A stretch of DNA of 64,000 bases from Clostridium sp. (lineage in GTDB: Bacteria > Bacillota > Clostridia > TANB77 > CAG-508), in NCBI GenBank assembly GCA_018371855.1, contig JAHAKD010000002.1, forward strand, positions 186,001 to 250,000, given 5' to 3'. How positions within the stretch are numbered: position 1 is the first letter of the stretch; every line of letters starts with the position of its first letter. Of this stretch, positions 16,541 through 25,954 are shown in pieces. The position numbers and the translations under genes are program-made. Under the pieces are notes generated by a model. That model had not been told where the DNA came from. It ran no database searches and saw nothing but the letters and a program-made list of their open reading frames with translations.

Positions 16541-16558
16541 TAAAAAGGAGGAGAAAAA

Positions 16559-17293
16559 GTGGAAAAATTAGTAAAAAGAAGTGGAAAAGTTGCTTTTATG
16601 GATGTTTCTACTACATCAATAGCAAATTTTTTAAGAATGACTAAATTTACTGAAATATCTAAATCTAAAAATCCTACTGAATATAGTAGAACATATGTAG
16701 ATGAAGATGGAGAGGTAACAGACGTAACAGGATATTCAGAAGAAATATCTTATGCATTTGATTTATATCAAGGAAATTTAGTACATCAAAAACTAGTAGA
16801 TATAACAGATAATGAAAAAACTGGAAATGATGCTCTAGTAAAAATATTACAAGTTGATTTCAGCAAACCTATAGATGATGGATATGAAGCTAGACTTAGG
16901 ACATATTCTACGGTACCAGATGCTGAAGGAGATTCTACAGATGCTTATACATATAGTGGGTCATTTAGAAAAAATAGTGGTTTTACAATAGGTAAAGCTG
17001 TAGTAAGTAAAGATGGAAAAACAGCAACATTTACACCAAAAGAAGAAGTTGCAGAATATCCAGTAACTTTTGTAGTTAAAGATAGTTCAAGTGCACCCGT
17101 TGAAAGTGCTAAAATCACAATAGAAGATGAAAGTGTCTTAACAGATGCTACGGGTATAGCAACCATTGATTTACAAGCTAAATCATATTCAAATATTAAA
17201 ATAGAAAAAGAAGGATATACGACACAAGATGATGTATCTGTTACTATATCTACAAGTGCAGTTTTAAAAGAAATAACATTAGCAGAGGCTTAG
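16559..17293 (+). CDS. Major tail tube protein with C-terminal Ig/carboxypeptidase-like domain
   Basis: A 244-residue tail tube protein with a GTG start set by AAGGAGG upstream. Residues 1-160 are the tube-forming beta barrel (KRSGKVAFMDV ... GYSEEISYAFDLYQGN). The last ~80 residues form an added surface domain (TFVVKDSSSAPVESAKITIE, then GYTTQDDVSVTI) of the carboxypeptidase-regulatory/Ig-like type. With the capsid extension this gives two virion surface-decoration domains. A hairpin with a GAAA loop (17284-17305) overlaps its stop. Confidence 0.78.
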   Translation: MEKLVKRSGKVAFMDVSTTSIANFLRMTKFTEISKSKNPTEYSRTYVDEDGEVTDVTGYSEEISYAFDLYQGNLVHQKLVDITDNEKTGNDALVKILQVDFSKPIDDGYEARLRTYSTVPDAEGDSTDAYTYSGSFRKNSGFTIGKAVVSKDGKTATFTPKEEVAEYPVTFVVKDSSSAPVESAKITIEDESVLTDATGIATIDLQAKSYSNIKIEKEGYTTQDDVSVTISTSAVLKEITLAEA

Positions 17294-17326
17294 AAATAAG
17301 CCTCTTAAATAATTTGGAGGAAACTT

Positions 17327-17713
17327 ATGAAAATATTGAATAAAGAAATAGACTTTGATTTTTTTGATGCAAAACAAATGGAGATTTACGAAAAAGAATC
17401 TGAAATTGCTTCTAAAAAATTAACAGAAGTTATAGCTAATATAAAGAATTTAAAGCAATCAGAAATGATTAATAAAACATTTGATGTTGTTGAAAATTGT
17501 TTTAACAATATTTTTGGAGAAAATGTTTCAAAAGAAATCTTTGAAGAGAAAAGAAATTTAAAATTATGTTTTCAAGCTTTTAAGGATTTAGTTGCAGCTA
17601 GAAAAGAACAAGAAGATGAAGTAAGCAGAGAAGCTGAAGAATTAAATAAAGAATTGAAGTCTATAGGAGTAGAATATAAACCTAATAGAGCTACAAGAAG
17701 AGGAAAGAAATGA
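17327..17713 (+). CDS. Tail assembly chaperone, first ORF
   Basis: A 128-residue helical protein in the position of gpG-type tail chaperones, between tail tube and tape measure genes. The basic C-terminus (PNRATRRGKK) is typical. It overlaps the next gene by 4 nt (ATGA), so translational coupling rather than a frameshift links the two chaperone genes here. Confidence 0.65.
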   Translation: MKILNKEIDFDFFDAKQMEIYEKESEIASKKLTEVIANIKNLKQSEMINKTFDVVENCFNNIFGENVSKEIFEEKRNLKLCFQAFKDLVAARKEQEDEVSREAEELNKELKSIGVEYKPNRATRRGKK

Positions 17714-18285
17714 TAAATCTTTTAACTGATGATATTGAAAAAATTGTTAAAGATAGAATAAAAATAAATTTTGATACAGACTATAGAGTTTGTGTATTAT
17801 TTGAAACTATGATGCAAGATCCTAATTATTCGTTGAAAGCTAAAACGTATCAAGCAATCAATCTTTTTTATCCTAAAATAGAAGAAATTAAAGATATGAA
17901 TAAAGCTTTAAAAGATATTGTATGGTTTTATACAATAGGAAAAAGTGAAGAAGAGACTAGTCGAAAATTTACAAACACAAAAACCAAACAAATATATAGC
18001 TATGTATTTGATAATGAATTAATTTATAGTGCATTCAAAGACCAATACAATGTCGATTTGCAAGATGTAGATTATCTTCATTGGTGGAAATTCAAAGCAA
18101 TGTTTGAAGGTTTAAAATCAGATAACAAAATTGTTGAAGTAATGGGATATAGAGCAACAGAGTTAAACACAATAAAAGATAAAGAAACAAAGAAGTTCTA
18201 TAAAAAGATGAAAAAAATATACGCATTACCAGATATGAGAACAGAAGAGGAAAAAGAATATGATTTTGGAGAAGCTTTTTCATAG
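17710..18285 (+). CDS. Bacteriophage Gp15-type tail assembly chaperone
   Basis: A 191-residue protein of the Gp15 family: N-terminal MINLLTDDIEKIVKDRIKINF with FDTDYRVCVLFETMM, and YLHWWKFKAMFEGLK in the middle. The family is the second tail chaperone in Firmicutes phages and helps load tape measure protein. ATGA overlap with the upstream gene. Normally the tape measure gene follows at once; here a moron-like gene is inserted between them. Confidence 0.75.
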   Translation: MINLLTDDIEKIVKDRIKINFDTDYRVCVLFETMMQDPNYSLKAKTYQAINLFYPKIEEIKDMNKALKDIVWFYTIGKSEEETSRKFTNTKTKQIYSYVFDNELIYSAFKDQYNVDLQDVDYLHWWKFKAMFEGLKSDNKIVEVMGYRATELNTIKDKETKKFYKKMKKIYALPDMRTEEEKEYDFGEAFS

Positions 18286-18332
18286 TTGTCGATATTTGTC
18301 GAATAAGATAAAATTATGTTGAAAGAAAGTTG

Positions 18333-18360
18333 TTGAAATAATCCTTTATTATGCTATACT
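18333..18360 (+). promoter_or_regulatory. Promoter of the Ltp-like moron
   Basis: TTGAAA at 18333-18338 and TATACT at 18355-18360 with a 16-bp spacer and an extended TGC before the -10. A dedicated promoter inside a late structural operon suggests that the following gene is expressed in the lysogen. Confidence 0.7.
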
Positions 18361-18393
18361 AGTATAAGTTAGAAAAAATAAAGGAGGATTGAA

Positions 18394-18904
18394 TATGTCA
18401 AATCATGCAGAAGAGAAGAAACCAGTTTATAAAAAATGGTGGTTTTGGCTAATAATAGTGATAGTAGTTATTGCAATCATAGGTGGTTCACAAGGAAATA
18501 ATAGTACACAAACATCTAGTCAACCAGAAAATACAAATAATGAAACAGTAGTAGCTACTGTAGCAACTAATAATGGAAAAGAAGAGGAAGATACAAGTGT
18601 ACCAAAAGAATATAGAAATGCTTTAGAAAAGGCTAAATCTTATTCTGATATGATGCATATGTCAAAACAAGGAATATATGATCAATTAACCTCTGAGTAT
18701 GGGGAACAGTTTCCAGCAGATGCTGCTCAATATGCTATTGATAATTTAGATACTGATTATAAGGTAAATGCTTTAGAAAAAGCTAAATCTTATCAAAATA
18801 CTATGAATATGTCAAAGAACGCAATATATGACCAACTAATTTCTGAATATGGAGAAAAATTTACTGCTGAAGAAGCACAATATGCTATTGATAATTTACA
18901 ATAA
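18394..18904 (+). CDS. Ltp-type superinfection exclusion membrane protein
   Basis: A 169-residue protein with a cytoplasmic N-terminus (KKPVYKKWW), one transmembrane helix (about residues 17-32), a Ser/Thr/Asn-rich linker, and two copies of the Ltp repeat (NALEKAKSYSDMMHMSKQGI and NALEKAKSYQNTMNMSKNAI). This repeat is the host-cell surface-exposed lipoprotein family. Ltp of a Streptococcus prophage blocks DNA entry of other phages by acting on the tape measure protein. Here the anchor is a membrane helix rather than a lipobox. It sits directly before the tape measure gene with its own promoter and terminator-like spacing. GGAGG 6 nt upstream sets ATG 18394. Confidence 0.82.
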
Positions 18905-18920
18905 AGGAAAAGAAAATAAA

Positions 18921-19055
18921 ATGAAAAAATGGTATTTTTGTCCTTTTTGCAATAAAAAAATAGTAAAATACAGTAAAGACGCTGAATGCAAAGGCGTCTT
19001 TTTATTATGCAAAAAATGTGGCAAACAAGTAGAAATAAAAATAAATAAAAAATAG
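18921..19055 (+). CDS. Small zinc-ribbon protein (Cys-rich KTR-like)
   Basis: A 44-residue protein with CPFC and CKKC pairs separated by KDAECKGVFLLC, the spacing of Cys-rich KTR-type zinc ribbons seen beside phage late genes. AAAGGA lies 12 nt upstream of ATG 18921, slightly far. It probably belongs to the same moron transcript as the Ltp gene. Function unknown. Confidence 0.55.
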   Translation: MKKWYFCPFCNKKIVKYSKDAECKGVFLLCKKCGKQVEIKINKK

Positions 19056-19100
19056 TCTTCAAACTGAGCCAATGAGCCTGACTAGAAAGGAAAAAATAAG

Positions 19101-21230
19101 ATGGCAGATGGCTCAGTTACAATTGAAGTAGAATTAACTAAAGAACAGATAGAACAAGGATTGAAATCGTTAAAAACTGATTTAGATAGTTTGTCAAAGT
19201 CAAGTAAGAGCATAGACAAATTATCTAAAGGTTTTAGTTCTGTTGGAAAAGTTGCAAGTAAAGCTGGAAATGCATTAACAGTAGGTTTAACTACTCCTTT
19301 AATTGCATTAGGAACTGCAGGAGTTAAATACAATGCTCAAATGGAAGATTTCCAAGCAAATTTGACAACATTGTTAGGTAGTGCAGATAAAGCAAGTGAA
19401 ATGTTAAACACTTTAAAGCAAATGGCAAATACAACTCCTTTCGAAACATCAGATTTATTGCAAGCTACACAAATGATGTTAGGATTTGGGTTACAAGCAG
19501 ACAAAACCACGGGATATTTACAGACTCTTGGGGACATTTCAATGGGAAACAGTGAGAAGCTTATGAGTTTAACAAGAGCTTTTTCACAAATTGGTGCATC
19601 AGGAAAAGCTACAATGGAAGATATAAATCAAATGATAGATGCAGGATTTAACCCATTACAAATAATATCTGAACAAACTGGAAAGTCTATGGCAGATTTA
19701 AGAGACGAAGTTTCTGAAGGAAAAATATCTTTTGAAGACATAGCAGGAGCAATGCAAACAGCTACATCTGAAGGTGGAAGATATTATCAAGCAATGGATA
19801 AAGCTTCTCAAACTATGAATGGAAAAATGTCAACTGCTATGGATGCCTTAAAAACAGCTTTAGGTAATGTAACACAAAGTTTATTACCCATTGTTACAAA
19901 AGTAGTTGAAAAAGTAACTGAATGGGCAAATGCATTTTCAAACTTAGACCAAGGAACACAAGAAACAATATTAAAAATTGCTGGTATAGTTGCAGCTGCA
20001 GGACCTGTACTTAAAATAATAGGAGGAATTTCTGGTGGTATAGGAAAACTTATAGATGTTGGAGGTAAAATTAGTACAGCATTTACAACAGGAAGTAAAT
20101 CTGTAAAATTACTGGGTTCTGCTTTTAGTTTTTTAACTAGTCCAATAGGAATAGTTATAGGAATAATTGGAGCAATTGTTGGAGCTATAGTATATTTATG
20201 GAATACAAACGAAGGCTTTAGAAATGCTATTATAAGTGCTTGGCAAGCAATATGTAATTTCTTTAGTTCAATACCTGGATTTTTTCAAAGTTTATGGGAA
20301 AATATCAAAAATTTCTTTATAAATGGATGGAACTCAATAGTTGCATTTTTTACAGAAACGATACCAGCTTGGATACAAAGTATTATTACTTGGTTCCAAC
20401 AGTTACCATATAATTTAGGATTATTAGTCGGCCAAATGGTTGGACATTTAATACAGTTTGGTGTAAATGCTTGGAATTGGGTTACAACAGAATTACCTAA
20501 AATCATCTTAGGTATAGTACAGTGGTTTATGGAACTTCCAGGTAGAATATGGAATTGGTTATTAGAGACTGTAGTGAAGATAAATCAATGGGGAGTTGAA
20601 ATGTGGAATAAAGCAACAACAGCAGTTTCTAATATGATTAATTCTGTTGTAAATTGGTTTAAAGAGCTACCGGGTAGAATATGGAATTGGTTAGTAGAAA
20701 CGGTAGTAAAAGTTAACCAATGGGGCATTGATATGATAAATAAAGGGAAACAAGCTGCTAGTGATTTAGTAACTAATATAGTTGATACAATTAAAAATTT
20801 ACCAAGTAAAATGCTAGAAATAGGTAAAAATATAGTACAAGGAATCTGGGATGGTATTACTGGTATGGTATCTTGGCTTAAAGATAAAATTTCTGGATTC
20901 CTAGGAGGAATAGTCGATGGTGTTAAAGGCGTTTTAGGAATACATTCTCCTTCCAAAGTGTTTAACAAAGAAGTTGGACGATTTATGGCTATGGGAATTG
21001 GAGAAGGCTTTGAAGATAACTTAGACAAAGTATATAGACAAATGCAATCTGCAGTAGACTTTGAAACACAAAAATTAAGTGCTAATTTAAGTACAACAGC
21101 AACTAATAATAAATTATTCACAGCAAATATTTTAATGAAACCTAGCGATATTTATTTAGATAGTACAAAAGTAGGTAGAGCAATAACACCTGCTGTAACA
21201 AAAACACTAAGAGGGGCAGGTGCTTATTAA
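19101..21230 (+). CDS. Tail tape measure protein
   Basis: A 709-residue tape measure protein. The N-terminal domain matches the TIGR02675-type pattern: KYNAQMEDFQANLTTLLGSA, ANTTPFETSDLLQATQMMLG, and MSLTRAFSQIGASGKATMED. A hydrophobic stretch (about 335-370) and Trp-rich repeats follow; two units of about 44 residues containing ELPGRIWNWL (DNA near 20523 and 20656) are 75-80% identical. The C-terminal KGVLGIHSPSKVFNKEVGRF motif is common in this family. Its length sets tail length, and it is likely the target of the Ltp neighbour's protein class in other phages. Confidence 0.88.
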   Translation: MADGSVTIEVELTKEQIEQGLKSLKTDLDSLSKSSKSIDKLSKGFSSVGKVASKAGNALTVGLTTPLIALGTAGVKYNAQMEDFQANLTTLLGSADKASEMLNTLKQMANTTPFETSDLLQATQMMLGFGLQADKTTGYLQTLGDISMGNSEKLMSLTRAFSQIGASGKATMEDINQMIDAGFNPLQIISEQTGKSMADLRDEVSEGKISFEDIAGAMQTATSEGGRYYQAMDKASQTMNGKMSTAMDALKTALGNVTQSLLPIVTKVVEKVTEWANAFSNLDQGTQETILKIAGIVAAAGPVLKIIGGISGGIGKLIDVGGKISTAFTTGSKSVKLLGSAFSFLTSPIGIVIGIIGAIVGAIVYLWNTNEGFRNAIISAWQAICNFFSSIPGFFQSLWENIKNFFINGWNSIVAFFTETIPAWIQSIITWFQQLPYNLGLLVGQMVGHLIQFGVNAWNWVTTELPKIILGIVQWFMELPGRIWNWLLETVVKINQWGVEMWNKATTAVSNMINSVVNWFKELPGRIWNWLVETVVKVNQWGIDMINKGKQAASDLVTNIVDTIKNLPSKMLEIGKNIVQGIWDGITGMVSWLKDKISGFLGGIVDGVKGVLGIHSPSKVFNKEVGRFMAMGIGEGFEDNLDKVYRQMQSAVDFETQKLSANLSTTATNNKLFTANILMKPSDIYLDSTKVGRAITPAVTKTLRGAGAY

Positions 21231-21232
21231 TT

Positions 21233-22777
21233 ATGATAGCAAGATGGAATAATAAAAATTATAGAATAATTGATAGTATAGAAATAAAAAAGTCTAGTAG
21301 AGAGGTTACATATACAGACCTTAATCTAGACTTTTCTAAATGTACTATGGAGGATTTACCTTATGCACAGCAAGAAGTACAAATAATAGATAAAGATGGA
21401 AAACTTAAGTTTACTGGTTTTGTGTCTAAGTATAAATTACCAGAGCTTAAGAAAATAATTACTACAGAAAAAGAGCTTAATTTAAGCTTATATACTCCAA
21501 GACAAATGACAACAATTAGAACAGTAACAATTATGAGAACAGCAATGTTAAGTGAAATTATTACACAAGTGTTAATGCCGCTTTATCAAGATGGTTTTGT
21601 ATTAAAAACATTAAATATAGAGGACAAATCTGTAACGTTAAAATTAATAAGTAAAACTGTAGAAGAGGTACTTAATTACTTATCTAATAAATATAGTCTT
21701 TATTGGAATATAAACGAATTTAAAGAAATAGAAATAGATGATATTAATTATTTATTTAATAAAGTGCCTAAAAAAACTATTAATATAAATAACTATAAGC
21801 AACAAATAAATGGTTTCTTAAGCATATCCCCAACTGTAGAAAATTTAGATTATGCAAATATTATAAATATTAAAAATGCAAGAATTTTCTATGATAATAC
21901 ACAGAAAGTTAATGTAACACTAAAAAATGGAGATAGAATAGATTTTGAAAATCCAATTGATATAAGTTTAGGAACAGCAGAAAGAATAGTTGGAGAATTA
22001 GCAGTTAATCAAACGACAACATGTACAAATTTAGAGCTAATATATAATGATTCTTCCCAAGCATATGTAGTATGTGGATTTAATGTAGATGGTGAAGTTC
22101 AAGATGGACTTAATATGAAGGATATTGCAACAGACGATAGTACAGGTGCTTTATTTGTTCTTACAATGGATAGTACGTTTAAAAATTTAGCAACAGGTAT
22201 TACATATAAAGGAGAAAATGAAATAACAGTAAATTCTATTAGAAGCCAAACTTTTTTGAAATATGCAAATATGAGATTAATAAATTGGCAAGAGATAGAA
22301 CAAAACGAAGGTAAAATAACAACTTCTGGACAAATAGAAAAAATATTAGATGTAGAAAATGGTTGGTTTACTGTTCAAGAGTTGATAGATTATATAAGAA
22401 ATACATTTATTATTAATAATAAATATACAAATCAGGTCACATTAAAATATGATAAAGAAAACGATATAGAAATAGGAGATAGAATAGATATAAACCTTCC
22501 AGAATATTTTACGGAAGGTATTTTTATTGTAACAGCGATAAATGAAAGCAAAGAAGCTAATAATCCAACCAATTACTCTGTAGAACTTAGAAATACAAAC
22601 TTATTAGAAAATTATATAGATCTATTTAGAAATAGCTCTGATACAGAAGAACAAGACAGCCAAATTGAAACAGAATACGTTGTAGAATACTCTGGCGAAG
22701 AAAAGATAAACGAGATATATGAAATCGAAATGAATGAAGACTACAACGATACATTAAATACGATTTTAAGAGGTTAA
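21233..22777 (+). CDS. Tail hub/baseplate protein
   Basis: A 514-residue beta-rich protein that follows the tape measure gene after 2 nt. Position and length fit a distal tail hub/baseplate protein of the gp27/Dit-Tal group, with an N-terminal IIDSIEIKKSSREVTYTDL barrel and an acidic tail. No catalytic motif is visible, so it is structural. Function assigned from order. Confidence 0.6.
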   Translation: MIARWNNKNYRIIDSIEIKKSSREVTYTDLNLDFSKCTMEDLPYAQQEVQIIDKDGKLKFTGFVSKYKLPELKKIITTEKELNLSLYTPRQMTTIRTVTIMRTAMLSEIITQVLMPLYQDGFVLKTLNIEDKSVTLKLISKTVEEVLNYLSNKYSLYWNINEFKEIEIDDINYLFNKVPKKTININNYKQQINGFLSISPTVENLDYANIINIKNARIFYDNTQKVNVTLKNGDRIDFENPIDISLGTAERIVGELAVNQTTTCTNLELIYNDSSQAYVVCGFNVDGEVQDGLNMKDIATDDSTGALFVLTMDSTFKNLATGITYKGENEITVNSIRSQTFLKYANMRLINWQEIEQNEGKITTSGQIEKILDVENGWFTVQELIDYIRNTFIINNKYTNQVTLKYDKENDIEIGDRIDINLPEYFTEGIFIVTAINESKEANNPTNYSVELRNTNLLENYIDLFRNSSDTEEQDSQIETEYVVEYSGEEKINEIYEIEMNEDYNDTLNTILRG

Positions 22778-22781
22778 TGCT

Positions 22782-23711
22782 ATGAAGATAAAGAATTTAG
22801 AAGTAAGTATAAAAGTAGGTAATAAGCAACATAAATTTACCAATTTAATATTAAATAAATATTTAGATTTATTTGCAGATAGCTTTTTAGAATTTAAAGA
22901 TAAAAATTTAGACTTCTGCTGTGTTAACCTAACAAACGAAAAAACACTTGTAACAGCAGAAAGTACAAAGATGCCATTTGATACAATATTAGAATTTAAT
23001 TCTGCAGAAAAAAGTGAACTGTTAACAGAGAATACAGTAATAAATAAATATAACTACGAAAGTCCATTGGCTGGATATCAACCTTTGAGTAGTTACATAG
23101 GTCAATATATAAAGCAAATTGGATTTGGAATTTATGATTATGAAGCAAAGAAATTTGAGTTATATGCGTATTTAGATGTAAGCAAATATAATATAGTTGT
23201 TCAAGAAGGACAACCTATTATAATAAGCCGAATGGATAAGGTTTCCACTGACATGAATTTCTGGAGTAATGCTAATGCTGTAAAGTGTCCATACCACCTT
23301 ACAACTAAAGGATTATTAGAAGTAAATGGATATGAATATGATACAGTAATACCAAAGCTTTATAGTATAGGATTTGGAGCATTACCATATAAATTTACAG
23401 ATGAGTATTTAGTAGAAGATTTGGATATATCTAAAACTGGAGTGGGAGAAATAACCATAAACAATGTATTGAATAATTATGCAAAAAATGACCTATTTCC
23501 TCGAGAAGATTTATATCCAAGAGTAGATTTGTATCCACAAGAAGGAACAGCTAATTTATTAATTTACAAGTTTAAATTATTTAGAAAAGTATTTACAGAC
23601 CCAGAGCAACCTCCAACGTTGCAAGATACGGGTCTTTTTTATGTGCAATATAAACAATTAGAACGATTTGGACAGATTATAAAATTGAAAATCCGTTATG
23701 AAAGAGGTTAA
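22782..23711 (+). CDS. Tail/baseplate structural protein, unknown
   Basis: A 309-residue protein in the tail-tip region, with a Tyr-rich central part and the repeated LFPREDLYPRVDLYPQEG segment (about 238-253). Similar proteins occur after the hub gene in clostridial siphoviruses; I do not know their role. Confidence 0.5.
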   Translation: MKIKNLEVSIKVGNKQHKFTNLILNKYLDLFADSFLEFKDKNLDFCCVNLTNEKTLVTAESTKMPFDTILEFNSAEKSELLTENTVINKYNYESPLAGYQPLSSYIGQYIKQIGFGIYDYEAKKFELYAYLDVSKYNIVVQEGQPIIISRMDKVSTDMNFWSNANAVKCPYHLTTKGLLEVNGYEYDTVIPKLYSIGFGALPYKFTDEYLVEDLDISKTGVGEITINNVLNNYAKNDLFPREDLYPRVDLYPQEGTANLLIYKFKLFRKVFTDPEQPPTLQDTGLFYVQYKQLERFGQIIKLKIRYERG

Positions 23712-23714
23712 AAA

Positions 23715-24233
23715 ATGAAATTAAACAAAGTAAACTTTACTAATAATCAATATCCTGGAATTTCTAAAGAAACATTAGAAGCTTTACAGGAAAACATAGA
23801 TGAAGCAATAAATACAATTCCATTAATGAAAGTTAGAATTAATAGACAAGATATAAAAACGGATGGAACATATGGAAGTACAACTGTACCACTTAATGCA
23901 GTAGAAATAAATAATGATAATCTTGATAATTATTTAATAAAAGAAAATAACGAAATAGTTATAGGAGATGATGTAAATCTTGTAGAAGTAGTTCTATTTA
24001 CAAGAGGTTTAGGTTTTTATGGAGGTAGTGGAGATAAAGAATTAATGATTGTGAAAAATGGACAAAAAATAGATGGATATTATCAACAAGCTACCACGGG
24101 TTGGTGGGGAATAGCTATTCCAACAGCAATCTCAGTAAGCAAGGGAGACCGTTTAAGTGTTGTATTGCAAAGTCAAGCAGAAGGAACAACGGAAATACTA
24201 GAAGGCTATTTACAAGTAAAAGTTTTAAAATAG
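23715..24233 (+). CDS. Tail-tip/receptor-binding-region protein
   Basis: A 172-residue protein with an N-terminal helix and a C-terminal beta domain (GFYGGSGDKELMIVKNGQ, YQQATTGWWGIAIP, SKGDRLSVVLQSQAEG) that looks like a small C1q/TNF-like jelly roll used in host binding. It may act with the similar domain in the gene at 24881. Confidence 0.45.
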   Translation: MKLNKVNFTNNQYPGISKETLEALQENIDEAINTIPLMKVRINRQDIKTDGTYGSTTVPLNAVEINNDNLDNYLIKENNEIVIGDDVNLVEVVLFTRGLGFYGGSGDKELMIVKNGQKIDGYYQQATTGWWGIAIPTAISVSKGDRLSVVLQSQAEGTTEILEGYLQVKVLK

Positions 24234-24245
24234 GAGGGTATAGAA

Positions 24246-24881
24246 ATGGCTGAAAAAATACAATATGGCAATAAAGCCCCATATCAAACTTTACCAGATA
24301 TTCCAGAGCAAAATAAAACAACAGCAGAGAATATGAATGAAATAAAAGAGGTAGTAAACAACAATGCCACAGAATTAGATAATGCGAAAGATAAAGTTGA
24401 GGAACTAGACAAAAAAATGAATATAGTCGTTGCTCCTGCTCTAACATACAGAGGTTCTGTAACAAATTATAGTGATTTAAGCACAATAACAAATCCTAAT
24501 CCTGGAGATATATATTCTGTTTCAAGTGAAAATAAGAATTATGCATACGGAGATGAAGGATGGAATGAATATACTCCACAAATAGATTTAACAGAGATTA
24601 ATGCTCAAATTCAAAACTTACAAATACAAATAAATAATATTCCGACTATAACTAATAAGATTACGTCTTTAGTTACAGAAGAAGAAATTCAACAAAACAC
24701 AAACTATGAAGTTTCAGAATATATTTTAGGAAATAACTCTATAGAAATCTATTTTGAAGGATGTAAATTAATCAAGGATGAAAATTACATAGAAGCAGAT
24801 GAAACACATATTCAATTCAAAGATTGGAATGTACCAATCGGTAGCCACTTAGAAATAATAGTAAGAAAAGAGGAAGAATAA
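24246..24881 (+). CDS. Tail fibre-like protein with coiled coil
   Basis: A 211-residue protein with a central coiled coil (ENMNEIKEVVNNNATELDN ... ) and a second one near 120-135, a short beta hairpin motif with YRGSVTNYSDLSTI and PGDIYSVSSENKNYAYG, typical of trimeric fibre shafts. It overlaps the next gene by 1 nt. Confidence 0.5.
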   Translation: MAEKIQYGNKAPYQTLPDIPEQNKTTAENMNEIKEVVNNNATELDNAKDKVEELDKKMNIVVAPALTYRGSVTNYSDLSTITNPNPGDIYSVSSENKNYAYGDEGWNEYTPQIDLTEINAQIQNLQIQINNIPTITNKITSLVTEEEIQQNTNYEVSEYILGNNSIEIYFEGCKLIKDENYIEADETHIQFKDWNVPIGSHLEIIVRKEEE

Positions 24882-25351
24882 TGAGCGAACCAAAAATCTT
24901 AGAATTAGAAAAGAAATTAAATAAAATGCACGATATAATAGCTGTTGGATTTAGTGCAGATTTTTCGATAACTAGTTCGAATTGGCAACAAAAGAGTTTG
25001 ATTTTTGATAAAACTATTAAGAAAATAGGAAATGATTTAACTTTAGAAAGTGGAAAAGTAAAAATAGGAGCAGGAGTTAAAGTTGTAAAAGTTAGTTTTC
25101 AAGGACTAGTAAATGCGTTGGCCAACGATACATTTTACGATATACAGATAAGAAAAAATTCTACATATATTACAAGCTGTTCTGGGAGAAAAACAGGAGA
25201 CCCTCAAAGTTGGTCTTTTGGGATATCTCCTGTTGTTATCGAAGTTACAGAAGGAGATATAATAGAAATGTCTGCTTTTGTAACTTCTGCAACTTTTGTA
25301 GCTAATAATGCAACACAATTTCTTGTAGAGATAATTGAATATGAAGATTAG
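24881..25351 (+). CDS. C1q/TNF-like head domain protein (probable fibre tip)
   Basis: A 156-residue protein with a short N-terminal helix and a beta-rich domain (VKIGAGVKVVKVSFQGLVNA, DIQIRKNSTYITSCSGRKTG, VIEVTEGDIIEMSAFV) that fits the small jelly-roll heads seen at tail fibre tips. Host binding is inference. Confidence 0.45.
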   Translation: MSEPKILELEKKLNKMHDIIAVGFSADFSITSSNWQQKSLIFDKTIKKIGNDLTLESGKVKIGAGVKVVKVSFQGLVNALANDTFYDIQIRKNSTYITSCSGRKTGDPQSWSFGISPVVIEVTEGDIIEMSAFVTSATFVANNATQFLVEIIEYED

Positions 25352-25422
25352 AAAGTATAGGAGGACATTAATAAGCTTATTCTTAATAAGGTTCTTTAAT
25401 TTATTTATATAGGAGAAAAAAG

Positions 25423-25734
25423 ATGAATGAAATTATAAACGTAATAACAAGTTATCTTATTCCAACTATTTTAGGTGGAATATTAGGTTTTATTTCTACT
25501 AAATTAAAAAAGAACAAAAAGAAAGATTTAGCAATAGAACAAGGTGTACAAGCATTATTAAGAAATGAAATAATAAGAAGATATAGAGAGTTTGAAAGTA
25601 AGGGGGAAATCTCTATACTAGATAAGGAAAATTTAGAAGAAATGTTTGAACAATATAAAAATTTAGGTGGAAATGGAACAGTTAAGAAGATGATGGACGA
25701 ATTATTAGAGTTAAAAACTAAAATAATTAGATAG
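25423..25734 (+). CDS. Small membrane-anchored phage protein of lysis region
   Basis: A 103-residue protein with one N-terminal membrane segment (residues 7-25) and a charged helical cytoplasmic part containing GVQALLRNEIIRRYREFESK and the motif YKNLGGNGTVKKMMDEL. It is a frequent neighbour of holin genes in clostridial prophages and may act as a second holin or antiholin. Confidence 0.55.
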   Translation: MNEIINVITSYLIPTILGGILGFISTKLKKNKKKDLAIEQGVQALLRNEIIRRYREFESKGEISILDKENLEEMFEQYKNLGGNGTVKKMMDELLELKTKIIR

Positions 25735-25746
25735 GAGGAAATTATA

Positions 25747-25941
25747 ATGAACAACAAAGTATATGATGTATTAAAGTGGATAACACTAGTATTTTTACCA
25801 GCTTTTACAACTTTAGTTGGTGTAGTTTTAAATTGCTTTAATATAGGTTGTACAGAGATAGTTTTAACAATAATGACAGCTGTAACAACATTTTTAGGAG
25901 CAATTTTAGGAATTTCTAATATTAATTATAATAAGAAATAA
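25747..25941 (+). CDS. Phage holin (small Dp-1/r1t-like)
   Basis: A 64-residue protein with two hydrophobic segments (about 9-29 and 36-56) separated by CFNIGCTE and a short charged tail. The pattern KVYDVLKWITLVFLPA ... TFLGAILGISNINYNKK is typical of small phage holins beside lysins. It would form membrane lesions that release the endolysin. Confidence 0.75.
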   Translation: MNNKVYDVLKWITLVFLPAFTTLVGVVLNCFNIGCTEIVLTIMTAVTTFLGAILGISNINYNKK

Positions 25942-25954
25942 GGAGGAATAGTAT

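Noticed and set aside
18286..18390. Continuation of the tail chaperone by frameshift into the moron
   Set aside because: Stops occur in all frames after 18285, and a clear promoter and ribosome site precede the Ltp-like gene.
20585..21121. Long minus-strand ORF (178 codons) opposite the tape measure gene
   Set aside because: It has no ribosome site and mirrors the codon pattern of the clear plus-strand gene.
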